The position numbers and the translations under genes are program-made. From positions 1 through 64,000 of the forward strand of contig NZ_FNUZ01000008.1 of assembly GCF_900108225.1 (NCBI RefSeq): a stretch of DNA of 64,000 nt, in the 5' to 3' direction. Shown in pieces: positions 34,718 to 44,253 of the stretch. Source of the stretch: Thalassococcus halodurans (GTDB lineage Bacteria > Pseudomonadota > Alphaproteobacteria > Rhodobacterales > Rhodobacteraceae). Under the pieces are notes generated by a model that searched no databases, was not told where the DNA came from, and saw only the letters and a list, made by a program, of their open reading frames with translations. The first letter of the stretch is position 1, and every line of letters begins with the position of its first letter.

Positions 34718-35350
34718 TTACAGTGCATCTGGTTGGTTTTCGGGCAGCGCCGCAGCAATCGCAGGGATCGCGCGGGCGGCCTTATCTATTGAAACAAGTC
34801 GGGCAAAGGGCGTTAGATCCAGCCCCCAACGGCGGGCGTTGACCATCTGCCCCACAAGGCACAGGTCTGCCTGCGTCAGCGTATCACCAAAGCTGAACGG
34901 ACCTTCGGGGCTGATCATAGCTTGGAAAGCCGCAAACCCCTGCGCCATCCAGTGACGCATCCAGTCATACACCTCATCCGCTGAATGCCCCATGCCTTTC
35001 AGGTGTTCGGTCACTTTCAGGTTGTTGATCGGATGGATATCCATCGCAATGATCTGCGCCGCGGCCCGCACCTGCGCGCGGGCTACCGGATCGGATGGCA
35101 AAAGCGCGGTGCTTGGATAAGCGTCGTCCAGCCATTCCAGAATGGCCATCGACTGCGTCAGCACAGTGCCATCATCCAGCACCAGTGTCGGCACTCCCCG
35201 CGCAGGATTCAGCGCGGTATAGTCAGACCTATGCTGCGCCCCGTCCGTCAGGTTCACGCAACGGATATCGTACGGCACCCCCTTAAGGTTCAGCGCCGCA
35301 CGGACCCGCAACGATGTGGTGGACCGCCAATAGCTGTAGAGCATCATCAC
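34718..35350 (-). CDS. maiA: Maleylacetoacetate isomerase (zeta-class GST)
   Basis: This 210-residue glutathione-dependent isomerase turns maleylacetoacetate into fumarylacetoacetate. The N-terminal thioredoxin domain has [20 protein letters not shown], a variant of the usual SSxSxRVR motif, and [23 protein letters not shown], whose Val-Pro and Gln-Ser contact glutathione. The C-terminal all-helical domain contains [18 protein letters not shown] 35350 overlaps the hmgA stop by 4 bases. Zeta-class GSTs of other roles are unlikely given hmgA and fahA alongside. Confidence 0.94.
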   Translation of the reverse strand: MMMLYSYWRSTTSLRVRAALNLKGVPYDIRCVNLTDGAQHRSDYTALNPARGVPTLVLDDGTVLTQSMAILEWLDDAYPSTALLPSDPVARAQVRAAAQIIAMDIHPINNLKVTEHLKGMGHSADEVYDWMRHWMAQGFAAFQAMISPEGPFSFGDTLTQADLCLVGQMVNARRWGLDLTPFARLVSIDKAARAIPAIAAALPENQPDAL

Positions 35351-36699
35351 TTTTTGCCCGGCGTCCCGTCGAACTTTTTCTCAAGGCTTTCCCAGCAGTC
35401 AATGTAGTCGTCCTGCAGAGGGGCCTCTTTCGCGGCGAACTCGGTCAGGTGCTGGGGGAACCGTGTCTCGAACATGAAGGACATTGTGTTGTCCAGCTTT
35501 TCGGCTTTCAGTTCGGCATTCGACGCTCCTTCAAAGGCGTTCCGGTCGGGACCATGCGGCAGCATCATGTTGTGCAGGCTCATACCACCGGGGACAAAGC
35601 CCTGCGGTTTGGCATCGTACTGGCCGTAAATGTTGCCCATCAGCTCGGACATGATGTTCTTGTGGTACCACGGCGGACGGAAGGTGTTTTCCGCCACCAT
35701 CCAGCGTTCGCGGAAAAGAACAAAGTCGATATTCGCGGTGCCCGGCACACCGCTGGGCGCGGTCAGAACCGTAAAGATCGACGGATCGGGGTGGTCGAAT
35801 AGAACCGCACCAACCGGACAATAGGTCGACAGATCGTATTTGTAGGGCGCGTAGTTGCCATGCCATGCGACCACGTCCAGCGGGCTTTGCGCGATCTGCG
35901 TTTCGTGGAACTGACCACACCATTTGATGGTCAGGGTCGACGGCACCTCGCGGTCCTCATAGGCCGCAACGGGCGCTTTGAAGTCACGCGGGTTAGCGAG
36001 GCAGTTCGCCCCGATCGGGCCGCGACCCGGCAGTTCGAATTTCTGCCCGTAGTTTTCACAGACAAAGCCACGGCACGGGCCTTCCAGCACCTCGACGCGA
36101 TAGACCAGACCACGGGGGATGATCGCGATTTCCTGAGGAGCAAGGTCGATCACACCCAATTCGGTGCAGAACCGCAGCCTGCCCTCTTGCGGCACCACCA
36201 GCAATTCGCTGTCGGCGCTGTAGAAATAGCTGTCCACCATGCTTTCGGTCACAAGGTAGATATGGCTGGCCATGCCGACCTGCGTGTTCACATCGCCCGC
36301 TGTCGTCATGGTGCGCATGCCTGTCAGCCACGTGGTTTCGCCGGTCGCCTCGACCGGATCCCAGCGATACTGACCAAGGCTGATCACATCGGGATCAACG
36401 CATGGCGCGGATTTCCAGTAAGGCAGATCGATCTTGGTATAGCGCGCCGAGTGCTTGACCGACGGGCGGATGCGATAGGTCCACGTGCGCTCTGGCGGGT
36501 TCGCGGTAAAGGCCGTGCCCGACAGCTGTTCACCATAAAGACCATAGTTACACTTCTGCGGGCTGTTCATGCCCTGCGGCAACGCACCGGGCAGAGCCTC
36601 GGTTTCAAAATCGTTTCCAAAACCCGGCATATAGCCGTCGTGCGTGCCAACAACATGCGGCGCGCGGATCATGCCGACAGGCAATTCGTGGCGTGTCAT
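35347..36699 (-). CDS. hmgA: Homogentisate 1,2-dioxygenase
   Basis: This 450-residue iron(II) dioxygenase opens the ring of homogentisate to maleylacetoacetate. Conserved stretches include [78 protein letters not shown] (spread over the cupin core), [12 protein letters not shown] and the iron-site region [16 protein letters not shown] ... [14 protein letters not shown] 36699 is chosen because GGGAG lies six bases upstream; ATG 36705 is too close to that site. It leads the operon hmgA-maiA-fahA-MBL-flavoprotein-DUF2783 and has a perfect palindrome about 100 bases upstream. Confidence 0.97.
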   Translation of the reverse strand: MTRHELPVGMIRAPHVVGTHDGYMPGFGNDFETEALPGALPQGMNSPQKCNYGLYGEQLSGTAFTANPPERTWTYRIRPSVKHSARYTKIDLPYWKSAPCVDPDVISLGQYRWDPVEATGETTWLTGMRTMTTAGDVNTQVGMASHIYLVTESMVDSYFYSADSELLVVPQEGRLRFCTELGVIDLAPQEIAIIPRGLVYRVEVLEGPCRGFVCENYGQKFELPGRGPIGANCLANPRDFKAPVAAYEDREVPSTLTIKWCGQFHETQIAQSPLDVVAWHGNYAPYKYDLSTYCPVGAVLFDHPDPSIFTVLTAPSGVPGTANIDFVLFRERWMVAENTFRPPWYHKNIMSELMGNIYGQYDAKPQGFVPGGMSLHNMMLPHGPDRNAFEGASNAELKAEKLDNTMSFMFETRFPQHLTEFAAKEAPLQDDYIDCWESLEKKFDGTPGKK

Positions 36700-36720
36700 C
36701 GTCATCTCCCATGATCGACA

Positions 36721-36751
36721 TGGATGCCGCCCCTCCGTGTGCTGGCATCCA
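36721..36751. promoter_or_regulatory. Inverted repeat in the hmgA leader
   Basis: TGGATGCC and GGCATCCA form 8-base exact arms around a 15-base loop, 22 to 52 bases before the hmgA start. It could form a hairpin in the leader RNA or be a second protein-binding site. Nothing else in the leader suggests a known riboswitch. Confidence 0.35.
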
Positions 36752-36801
36752 TGGAAAATCTTTCGCGGCATTAAACGTTGCAGATGCAATGATGTCAAGT
36801 T

Positions 36802-36817
36802 CGTTGCAATTGCAACG
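36802..36817. promoter_or_regulatory. Perfect 16-bp palindrome upstream of hmgA
   Basis: CGTTGCAATTGCAACG is its own reverse complement. It lies about 103 bases ahead of hmgA, and an imperfect copy (ACGTTGCAGATGCAAT) lies about 16 bases nearer the gene at 36777-36792. This is a convincing operator for a dimeric repressor (MarR, IclR or AsnC type); no such regulator gene is adjacent in this window. Confidence 0.65.
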
Positions 36818-36972
36818 ATAAAGGTATTCTTAGTACACGATAGTTCGCGCCCCCCCAGACGAGCCGCTAAAGCCGGGAAAACCATGCCCTTTACGGGGCT
36901 GACAACGCAGTCCAAGAAGAACGCAAAGCTTTCCAGCCTATCAAAAAGCAGTCTTCGTACATTGTTTGTAGA

Positions 36973-38244
36973 TTACGCGCCACGGCGCTTGGACTTTGTC
37001 ACGTTTTTCCAAGCGATTTCCATCACGTCTGGGGACAGCGCAATTGGACGGTCCATGTAGCGGCAGATCGCTTTGACGTGTTGCAAAAGAAAGCCGGGAT
37101 GTGCACCCGAGGTGGCGATGCCTTCGCTTTCGTAGTGCTGTGCAAAGAAAGGTTCGACCACGTCGGGGCGGTATTGGATGCCGGTTCGGTCACAGGCTTC
37201 CGAGAAAATACGCAAGTATTCTTCGCGAGTCGGGCTGGGCACCTGAATTTTGAAGTAAATCCGCCGCTGAGCCGCGTCATCGCCCAGGTCTTCGGGCATC
37301 ATGTTGGACGAAAAGACCACCAGCTGATCGAACGGAATGGCAAAGGTTTTTCCCGTATGCAGCGACATGTAGTCGACGTTCTTTTCCAACGGGATGATCC
37401 AGCGATTCAGAAACTCTTGCGGAGGTGACGCCTGACGCCCAAAGTCATCCAGAATGAACACGCCACCAAGCGCCTTGAGGTGCATCGGCGCTTCGTAAAA
37501 GCGGGATTTCTCCTCAAAGGACAGATCCAGCTTATCCAGTGTCAGTTCGCCACCCGCCACAACGACAGGCCGCTTACACGGCACCCACCGCTGGTCGTAA
37601 CGCGGCGCGTCTTCGGGCAGAACCGCGGGTTCGTGCAGGGTTTCGTCGTAGAACCGGATGATCTGGTTTCCCACCATCATGGCGTAAGGCAAAAAGATGG
37701 TGTCCTGAAAACACCGGCCCAGTGCCTCGGCAATCGAGGTTTTGCCGTTGCCCGGTTCACCGTAAAGCAAAGCAGAGCGAGCCGAGTTCGCCGCAGGGCC
37801 AAGTTGTGGGATAAGTTCAGGCGGAATCACGAGATGAGACAGCGCGCGATCTAGTTCGGTGCGATGAACTTCTTCGTTTGCGATGGATTGGCGTCGGATC
37901 TGTTTGCAGAAGGCTTCGAACATGACCGGTGCAGGTCCGACGTATTGCGAGGCCAACATCGCCTCCGCCGCCCATCTGCGGCCAGCGTCTGTCAATGAAT
38001 ACCGAATATCCGATTTGATATCTTGTGTCTCAAGACCCTGGGATTCCACAAGGCTCTGCTTGACCATTACATCTATGATCTGTCGACACACCAGTTTGGG
38101 AAGCTTGATCACTTCGGCAATATCTGCGGGCGTCATCGTGTCGATTTCGTTGATAACCTTGGCCGTCAAACCTATCAGAAAGCTTTCGGTCAGTCCGGTT
38201 TCTTCAATAGTACGCGTTGGAACATCGCATTCAAAAATTGCCAC
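36973..38244 (-). CDS. AAA+ ATPase with N-terminal winged-helix-like domain, next to tad locus
   Basis: This 423-residue protein has an N-terminal helical region resembling a winged helix (TPADIAEVIKLPKLVCRQIIDVMVKQSLVE). An AAA+ domain follows with Walker A YGEPGNGKTSIAEALG, Walker B GGVFILDDFGR, and sensor-like VVFSSNMMPEDL. A C-terminal lid comes next (HPGFLLQHVKAICRYM). GTG 38244 is chosen because GGAG lies upstream at suitable spacing; no ATG is well placed. It is in the same orientation as the tad genes and 279 bases from tadC. Its substrate is unknown; an accessory role in pilus control is only positional inference. Confidence 0.78.
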   Translation of the reverse strand: MAIFECDVPTRTIEETGLTESFLIGLTAKVINEIDTMTPADIAEVIKLPKLVCRQIIDVMVKQSLVESQGLETQDIKSDIRYSLTDAGRRWAAEAMLASQYVGPAPVMFEAFCKQIRRQSIANEEVHRTELDRALSHLVIPPELIPQLGPAANSARSALLYGEPGNGKTSIAEALGRCFQDTIFLPYAMMVGNQIIRFYDETLHEPAVLPEDAPRYDQRWVPCKRPVVVAGGELTLDKLDLSFEEKSRFYEAPMHLKALGGVFILDDFGRQASPPQEFLNRWIIPLEKNVDYMSLHTGKTFAIPFDQLVVFSSNMMPEDLGDDAAQRRIYFKIQVPSPTREEYLRIFSEACDRTGIQYRPDVVEPFFAQHYESEGIATSGAHPGFLLQHVKAICRYMDRPIALSPDVMEIAWKNVTKSKRRGA

Positions 38245-38455
38245 GAACTGTCTCCAATGTGGTCTTGTGGCCAGCAGCGCGCGGCACACGTTTAAAACTA
38301 TAAAATACTAAGCCCTTCTGATCGTGGCTGCTGCAAGCGACGCCAGACAATATAAGGCCGGCGAAGATCGAAATACGGCCCGTCAAACCGATTATTGCAA
38401 AGACCACCAGAGCCAGAAACCGGCGAAACTGGATATCGGGAATACAGTTCGGCAT
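38231..38455 (-). CDS. Possible small membrane protein upstream of the AAA+ ATPase (doubtful)
   Basis: A 74-codon frame in the gap between tadC and the ATPase encodes a basic N-terminus and two adjoining hydrophobic stretches (FLALVVFAIIGLTG and ISIFAGLILSGVAC). It then overlaps the ATPase start by 14 bases, an arrangement that could couple translation. The ribosome-binding site is poor (GGTTGGT). It may be a chance frame; no homologue is recognised. Confidence 0.25.
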   Translation of the reverse strand: MPNCIPDIQFRRFLALVVFAIIGLTGRISIFAGLILSGVACSSHDQKGLVFYSFKRVPRAAGHKTTLETVRGNF

Positions 38456-38523
38456 ACCAACCTATACATTAAATAGCCGATCCCGTTCGGGATCATTAAT
38501 GTTCCGATTTAAACGCACAAAAA
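38456..38523. other. Short non-coding gap downstream of tadC
   Basis: This gap between the tadC stop and the doubtful small ORF is AT-richer than its surroundings and probably carries the promoter for the ATPase unit. No clear terminator hairpin with a T-run follows tadC, so read-through from the tad operon is possible. No CtrA-type TTAA-N7-TTAA site is present. Confidence 0.4.
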
Positions 38524-39447
38524 TCACGACGGCGTCAGGGTTTGCAGCATTTCGACAATGACCAACAGGACAGGGATAAGCACGATGATCAGGTTCACCG
38601 GGAACATGAAAGCAGCCATCGGGAACAGCATTTTCACCGGTAGCGCGTTCGCCTTTTCTTCGGCGCGCACAAGGCGCATTTGACGAAGTTCGCGGGCATA
38701 GACCCGCAAGGTTTTACCAACGCTCGTCCCCAGTTCCTGACTTTGTTTGAAAAGAACCGCCAGCGTCCTCGCCTCTTCCAGATTTACGCGCAGGGCAAAG
38801 TTTTGTAGCGCTTCGTGCAAAGACCGGCCTGCGCGTACCTCAAGGTTCATGATGGACAGCTGAACGCCAAAATCCCGCGTTGTCAGAAGGAACTCGCGCG
38901 TCACACGCTGAAGCGCCGCTTCAATACCAAGGCCGGAGTCAACGCAGACCAACAAGAGGTCCATGAAATCTGGAAATAATTTTCGGAACTCTCTCGTGCG
39001 GCGTAAACCAATATTTTCAAGCACCATCGAACAAAGAATGAAGGATAAAGCCGCAAGGATCGCACCGAAAAACAAAATGACCGTGCCACCGACATTTTCA
39101 AAAAATATGTCGCCCAAAATCTGAGCCATCACAAATATGACTGCCGCCACCGTGACTCGAATTAGATTGAAACGTCCAACCGCTTTTTTCGAGAAAAAGC
39201 CAGCTTGAACCAACCGCATGGGCAGAGAGTTCGGAGGATGCGACTTTACAACATCCAGATAATACCGGATTTCCTCGTTTTCATTGCCCAGTATCCGGTC
39301 AATCTCTTCATCCGTCTGAGTGCGTTTGGCACGCGTCGAACTGATGTTCCGTGCGATTTCCCCTCGGCGCAAAAAGTAATTACTAATCGCGAAGGCAACT
39401 AAAAGCACCGCAAAAAAGATGCTGATAAGCACAAGCGTTTCGTTCAT
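38524..39447 (-). CDS. tadC: TadC inner-membrane pilus assembly protein
   Basis: This 307-residue type II secretion F-domain protein has an N-terminal membrane anchor (LVLISIFFAVLLVAFAISNYF). Further helices follow (VAAVIFVMAQILGDIFF, VILFFGAILAALSFILC, and a C-terminal MAAFMFPVNLIIVLIPVLLVIVEML). The cytoplasmic four-helix F domain includes LVCVDSGLGIEAALQRV and LAVLFKQSQELGTSVGKTLRVYA. With TadB it forms the platform that couples the TadA ATPase to pilin polymerisation. It follows tadB after 30 bases. Confidence 0.93.
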   Translation of the reverse strand: MNETLVLISIFFAVLLVAFAISNYFLRRGEIARNISSTRAKRTQTDEEIDRILGNENEEIRYYLDVVKSHPPNSLPMRLVQAGFFSKKAVGRFNLIRVTVAAVIFVMAQILGDIFFENVGGTVILFFGAILAALSFILCSMVLENIGLRRTREFRKLFPDFMDLLLVCVDSGLGIEAALQRVTREFLLTTRDFGVQLSIMNLEVRAGRSLHEALQNFALRVNLEEARTLAVLFKQSQELGTSVGKTLRVYARELRQMRLVRAEEKANALPVKMLFPMAAFMFPVNLIIVLIPVLLVIVEMLQTLTPS

Positions 39448-39477
39448 ACGCGCGGCTCCGCCTTAAAAAACAAAAAA

Positions 39478-40440
39478 TTAGTAATCAAAGTTCACCAACC
39501 TTCTGATCACGATCATGCCAAAGAATAGAAGCGTCAGGCAGATACCAACGATCAAGCCGCCGTAGCCACTTTCCCATACTAGGTCAAAATAGTCAGGAAC
39601 GATTGTTTTTAGCATATAATATAGGCCAAATGGGAAAAGCAGCATGATCCACGCAGTGATCCGGCCTTCTGCCGAAATCGCCTTGATCTTTGCCTTGACC
39701 ATCAGACGGTCACGGATCATTTGCGCAAGGTTTTCAAGGATTTCCGCCAGATTACCACCGGTGCCACGCTGAACGCTGACGCTAACCGTGACCATGTTCA
39801 ACTCGGGCGCGCCCACACGATCGTACATGTTCAGCATCGCCTGTTCGAGTTCCGAGCCAAACGTCAGCTGATCGCTGAGGATGCCAAACTCGGATCCGAT
39901 GGGGTCAGGCATTTCGCGGGACACAAGCGCAATAGAGGTCCCCAAAGGGTGACCTGCGCTCAGGCTTCGAACGATGATATCCAGCGCAGGGGCCAGCTGA
40001 GCCGTATAGGCCTTGATCCGGCGGTCACGCAGGAATTTGATGATCAGGATCGACGCGACGACCCCGAAAAACACCGCAAAAAGGACCGTGTAGGGAAATG
40101 TTGTCGTGACAAAGATCAGGCCAACCACATAGCCCAACAGGCACAACGCGATGAAATAGCCAACGCGCCGGACCTGACTGATTTCCTTGCCGGTCTGGAC
40201 GATCATTTTGTTGATCCATCCACCGATTGTCTGTTCGCCATCGCGCCCGGACATGCCCCGACGCTTCAGCAGCTCACCATAGGCGTTTTCGGCCCCCTTC
40301 GTATGGCGAAGCGTTTCGATCCGGTTCGACACCTGGCTTTTAGCCTTCCGGAACGACGTCAGCATCCGCAGCACCGTGTCCACCAAAAGCAGCGCTGCCG
40401 CGAAGATCAGACCATATAAAACAATCGGATTATCAAACAT
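39478..40440 (-). CDS. tadB: TadB inner-membrane pilus assembly protein
   Basis: This 320-residue platform protein has N-terminal helix IVLYGLIFAAALLLVDTVLRM, central helices (GYFIALCLLGYVVGLIFV; YTVLFAVFFGVVASILIIKFL), the F domain (LSAGHPLGTSIALVSREM ... VSVQRGTGGNLAEILENLA) and C-terminal helices (ITAWIMLLFPFGLYYML; GGLIVGICLTLLFFGMIVI). It pairs with TadC. It starts 3 bases after tadA. Confidence 0.94.
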   Translation of the reverse strand: MFDNPIVLYGLIFAAALLLVDTVLRMLTSFRKAKSQVSNRIETLRHTKGAENAYGELLKRRGMSGRDGEQTIGGWINKMIVQTGKEISQVRRVGYFIALCLLGYVVGLIFVTTTFPYTVLFAVFFGVVASILIIKFLRDRRIKAYTAQLAPALDIIVRSLSAGHPLGTSIALVSREMPDPIGSEFGILSDQLTFGSELEQAMLNMYDRVGAPELNMVTVSVSVQRGTGGNLAEILENLAQMIRDRLMVKAKIKAISAEGRITAWIMLLFPFGLYYMLKTIVPDYFDLVWESGYGGLIVGICLTLLFFGMIVIRRLVNFDY

Positions 40441-40443
40441 AAA

Positions 40444-41856
40444 CTACAGGGCCTTCGAGGGGTTAAACATCTGTGGATCAAGGAAAATGTTCATGGTTTC
40501 GAGATCGTCCATGAACGACGGGCGGATACCGGTGGCTTTGTATTCGCCGCGGATCGTGCCGTTTTCTTCGACGCCCAACTTTTTGAAGTACATCAGTTCC
40601 TGAAGCTGGATGATGTCCCCTTCCATGCCCGTGATCTCGGAAATCGAGGTCACACGACGCGACCCGTCGCGCAGACGTGACAGCTGTACGATCATGTGAA
40701 CCGCCGAGCTGATCTGGGACCGGATCGCCATCTGGGTCATCGGCATGCCCGCCATACCAACCATCTGTTCGATACGCGAAATCGCATCGCGCGGGTTGTT
40801 GGCGTGAATGGTCGACATCGACCCTTCGTGACCGGTGTTCATAGCCTGCAACATGTCAAAGGCTTCAGGGCCCCTGACCTCGCCGATGATAACGCGGTCG
40901 GGACGCATCCGGAGCGCGTTTTTCACAAGATCGCGCTGCATGATTTCATGCCGGCCATCCACGGTGGGCGGACGTGTTTCAAGACGCACCACATGCGGCT
41001 GTTGCAGCTGAAGTTCGGCCGCGTCTTCGATGGTCACAAGGCGTTCGTCATGCGGGATGTAGCTGGAAAGCGCGTTCAGCATTGTTGTTTTACCGGAACC
41101 GGTACCACCGGACACGACGATCGAAACCTTGGCCTCGACCGCAGCAGCCAGCAGTTCCGCCATGCCTTTCGCCAGCGCATTCGCATCGACCAGTTTGGAC
41201 AACGACAGCGGTTTCTTGGTGAACTTACGGATAGAGACCTGAGGGCCATCCACCGCGATCGGGCGGATCGCCACGTTCACACGCGACCCGTCCTGCAAAC
41301 GCGCATCCACCAAGGGCGAACTTTCGTCGACACGGCGGCCGACGGCCGCAACGATCTTGTTCACGATCCGCATCAGGTGCGCTTCGTCTTTGAAGCGGAC
41401 AGTCGTACGTTCGATTTTGCCCCGACGTTCGACAAACACGGTGCCTGCGCCAACGATCAGAATATCGGCGATGGTTTCGTCTGCCAGCAGCGGTTCAAGC
41501 GGGCCAAGGCCCAGCATTTCGTCGCCGATGTCGGTGATCAGCTTGTCCAACTCTTTCGAGCTGAGCGGCAGGTTGTGATCCTTGGCATAGGCCCGCACCA
41601 GCGGCTTTAGCTCGTCGTGGATTTCGTCCTGCTCCATCGTATCGAGGATGGACAGGTTGATCTTGTCCAACAGGTAACGGTGCAGCGCGACGCGCTCTTC
41701 GACGAAATCCATGCTGTGGGCGCCCGAGTGCTGAGGCTCTGGATCGCTAGGGATTTCGCGATCCTGCAACGCATACTCGTGCAGCTTGATTACGTCTTTT
41801 TCTTCAGAAGGTTCTTCGACTTTACGCTGTGTATTTCTAAAAAATCGGCCGGCCAT
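40444..41856 (-). CDS. tadA: TadA/CpaF pilus assembly ATPase
   Basis: This 470-residue secretion ATPase drives Flp pilus assembly. It has an N-terminal helical domain, then Walker [21 protein letters not shown], Asp box and [21 protein letters not shown] stretch. His box and Walker B follow in [40 protein letters not shown] (continuous in the protein). TadA of other bacteria both extends and retracts pili. It follows the L,D-transpeptidase gene after 16 bases and precedes tadB by 3. Confidence 0.96.
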   Translation of the reverse strand: MAGRFFRNTQRKVEEPSEEKDVIKLHEYALQDREIPSDPEPQHSGAHSMDFVEERVALHRYLLDKINLSILDTMEQDEIHDELKPLVRAYAKDHNLPLSSKELDKLITDIGDEMLGLGPLEPLLADETIADILIVGAGTVFVERRGKIERTTVRFKDEAHLMRIVNKIVAAVGRRVDESSPLVDARLQDGSRVNVAIRPIAVDGPQVSIRKFTKKPLSLSKLVDANALAKGMAELLAAAVEAKVSIVVSGGTGSGKTTMLNALSSYIPHDERLVTIEDAAELQLQQPHVVRLETRPPTVDGRHEIMQRDLVKNALRMRPDRVIIGEVRGPEAFDMLQAMNTGHEGSMSTIHANNPRDAISRIEQMVGMAGMPMTQMAIRSQISSAVHMIVQLSRLRDGSRRVTSISEITGMEGDIIQLQELMYFKKLGVEENGTIRGEYKATGIRPSFMDDLETMNIFLDPQMFNPSKAL

Positions 41857-41872
41857 AGTGCCTCTCCTAAAT

Positions 41873-42448
41873 TTAATAAACGATGACCTTCGTGCCGTTG
41901 CCCACCTTACGGTACAGGTCCATCACGTCTTTGTTGGTCAGGCGAAAACAGCCTGAAGTCTCGTAACTACCGATAGAACCGGAACTGTTGGTTCCATGAA
42001 TACGGTACAGCGTGTCCCGACCATTCGCATAAAGGTAGAGGGCACGCGCGCCCAAAGGGTTGTAGGGTCCCGGAGGCACATAGTCTGGCAGGCTGGGGTC
42101 GCGTTTGCGCATGTCGCTTGGCGGACGCCAAGCCGGCCATTCGGCTTTGCGTTGGACCACAGTTGTTCCTGTCCACTCAAAACCCGGACGTCCAATGGAC
42201 ACCCGATACTGTTCTGCTTTGCCCTGCCCCAGAACGCGCCACAATACACGCTCCTTATTCGAAATGATAATCGTTCCCGGGCGCTCTGACGTTTTGTAGG
42301 GCACAATGGTCATTGTACTCTCGCCATGATCGCGCGGCAACTTTCGCGTTTCTGCGAACGCTGCATCGCCCGAATGCACCACAGCCGTCGCCACCGCGCC
42401 CAATCCCAGACGCAGGATTTGTCTTCGGTTTTGACGGGTCAGGTTCAT
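41873..42448 (-). CDS. L,D-transpeptidase embedded in the tad operon
   Basis: This 191-residue YkuD-family enzyme has a signal with a twin-arginine-like start (NRRQILRLGLGAVATAVV). The catalytic motif is YRIHGTNSSGSIGSYETSGCFRLTN-type, with the HG and SGCFR elements carrying His, Ser and the nucleophile Cys (the motif runs near residues 145-170). L,D-transpeptidases cross-link peptidoglycan or attach proteins to it. It overlaps cpaE by 4 bases (ATGA) and precedes tadA, so it is translated with the pilus genes. A role in opening or anchoring the wall around the Tad channel is inferred. Confidence 0.92.
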   Translation of the reverse strand: MNLTRQNRRQILRLGLGAVATAVVHSGDAAFAETRKLPRDHGESTMTIVPYKTSERPGTIIISNKERVLWRVLGQGKAEQYRVSIGRPGFEWTGTTVVQRKAEWPAWRPPSDMRKRDPSLPDYVPPGPYNPLGARALYLYANGRDTLYRIHGTNSSGSIGSYETSGCFRLTNKDVMDLYRKVGNGTKVIVY

Positions 42449-43590
42449 TTCTTTTTCGTCCCCAAAAGGTTCATGGATTCCATGTATGCGGTCAGCTTTT
42501 TCAGGAAGGCCGAGCGTGTCGAAATCTCGCTGGCCAGAACGCCGCGATCCATCGCTTCGCCGATTGTCGAGCTGTCGACAGGCAGGAAGGTGAACGGGGT
42601 GTCGCCCAGAAGTTCTTCGATTTTGCTTTTGGAAATGCGTTGGCCGAACAGTTGGTTCGCATGCTTGTTGAACAGAACATGCACCGGAAAATCGTCGCCA
42701 CGGATCGAGCGGATATGTTCAAGCAAGTCCAACGTGTGCTTGATCGCGGGCAGATTGACCTCGCTGACCAGCGTGCAGGAATTGACGCCCGCCAAAACAT
42801 CATCGCGCCATTCGGTGGCATAATAGGGGATGTCCAGAAACAGCAGCGAATGTTCCAAACTGATCGCATCAAGCAAGCGCAGGATCAGTTCCTGACCGTT
42901 CATCTCCGTGTTCACGTCAGGACGCTTGAACGAATAGAGGTAAAAGCCCGCGTCGTGCTTTTGTTGGATGACACTGATGAATTCGCTGTCGATCCGGCGG
43001 TGGGCGTTCTTGACCGATCCGAGGTTCAAAGAGCTGACCATATTCAGCACATAGCCACAGTTACCGATCGAGAAATCAAGATCGACCAGGGCAATGTTCG
43101 GGTCTTTTTTTGCCAGTTTGCGGCTGGCGATATCGGCCATGTTGATAGCCACAGTTGTCGCACCTGCCCCGCCGACACAAGAGATGATGGCGTTTACCGT
43201 ATTGTGGCTGTTGCGGTTTGTCCGAACGGAACTGCGCAGTGATGTCAACAGCTTAGGTTTATCAACCGGCTTCAGAAGCCAGTCCTGCACATGATAGCGC
43301 AGCAGCTTTTGCATCGCGTCGTGATCAAGCGCGTTGGACAGCAGGATCAACGGAATGTCGGGCGCAATTGCGCGCACTTCAGAGAAAATCTGAAGCTCTT
43401 CTTCGGTCATGTCCTCGATCTCGGCGATGACCACATCGGTCATCGGAACGTCCATCGACCGCGCCACGTCTTCCACGCGCAGCGTCGTGACCAGAAAACG
43501 CCTTTCGTCCTCCAGAATGGTTGCGGCTTCGCTGTTATTCAGGCTTTTGCCCAAAATAAGCGTTACCCGTGTGAGTGCCCCGGAATTCAT
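42445..43590 (-). CDS. cpaE: TadZ/CpaE pilus localisation protein
   Basis: This 381-residue protein has an N-terminal receiver-like domain (residues 1-120) lacking a clear phospho-acceptor site and a C-terminal MinD/ParA-like ATPase domain. The P-loop reads SCVGGAGATTVAINMAD, lacking the usual lysines of KGGVGKT, so ATPase activity may be weak, as found for other TadZ proteins. Other motifs include IALVDLDFSIG and the late ALVSEVNL-type segment (CTLVSEVNLPAIK). TadZ places the pilus machine at the cell pole. Confidence 0.92.
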   Translation of the reverse strand: MNSGALTRVTLILGKSLNNSEAATILEDERRFLVTTLRVEDVARSMDVPMTDVVIAEIEDMTEEELQIFSEVRAIAPDIPLILLSNALDHDAMQKLLRYHVQDWLLKPVDKPKLLTSLRSSVRTNRNSHNTVNAIISCVGGAGATTVAINMADIASRKLAKKDPNIALVDLDFSIGNCGYVLNMVSSLNLGSVKNAHRRIDSEFISVIQQKHDAGFYLYSFKRPDVNTEMNGQELILRLLDAISLEHSLLFLDIPYYATEWRDDVLAGVNSCTLVSEVNLPAIKHTLDLLEHIRSIRGDDFPVHVLFNKHANQLFGQRISKSKIEELLGDTPFTFLPVDSSTIGEAMDRGVLASEISTRSAFLKKLTAYMESMNLLGTKKK

Positions 43591-43620
43591 TTATTCTTAC
43601 CTGATTTTTTCATTTTCTTT

Positions 43621-44253
43621 TCAACACCGCGTATTACAACTGCTCAGATCTTCGCTGGTTACGCTGACACTGTTCGGTGGCATGGCGATGGTGCCAAGCA
43701 CCGGCAAAAGGCTATCAAGGATCATAAAGTCGAAGGTCAGATCGACGGTTTCGACTGTGATCGTGCTGACCTGACCATAGGGGCGCCCGACATACCCCAA
43801 ACCAGACCGCGTGTAGGTGATCAGGATGTTGTCGGCATCGATCCAGGGCGCGACATCGCACACCCCGATACGGGGCGACCTGCGACCGCAGATACCGTCA
43901 CCACCGGTCAACAACCTGTTCATCGCCACGCCATCGCACGGCGCCGACCCCTGCCCGCAGCTTGTGGAAATCCGGTTGTTGGGAAGGGCGACACCTTCTT
44001 CCAAAGTGGATAGCTCGGCCTCCATAAAGGTGTCGTACGTCTCCATTGTCATCATTGGTGAAGACACAGACGCATGACGCGCGCCGATCTGAACCGCCTT
44101 GACGGTCTGGTTCCAGTAAAACACGGCCACACCCAGTTCGACCATTGTTGTAATCGCAATCAAAACGATTGGCATCACCATCAGAGCCTCAACCAAGGTG
44201 ACACCGTCTTCACCATCCAGAAGGCGGCGGATTGTGCGGCTGACATTTACCAT
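43621..44253 (-). CDS. tadF: TadE/TadF-like pseudopilin
   Basis: This 210-residue protein has a short basic leader, then a TadE-like N-terminal helix (EDGVTLVEALMVMPIVLIAITTMVELGVAVFYW) and a long periplasmic part with six or more cysteines (STSCGQG, APCDG, GICGRR, GVCDV, SSCNTRC), likely disulfide-bonded. TadE and TadF are prepilin-peptidase-processed minor pilins. It overlaps tadE by 7 bases. The split into E and F follows order only. Confidence 0.88.
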   Translation of the reverse strand: MVNVSRTIRRLLDGEDGVTLVEALMVMPIVLIAITTMVELGVAVFYWNQTVKAVQIGARHASVSSPMMTMETYDTFMEAELSTLEEGVALPNNRISTSCGQGSAPCDGVAMNRLLTGGDGICGRRSPRIGVCDVAPWIDADNILITYTRSGLGYVGRPYGQVSTITVETVDLTFDFMILDSLLPVLGTIAMPPNSVSVTSEDLSSCNTRC

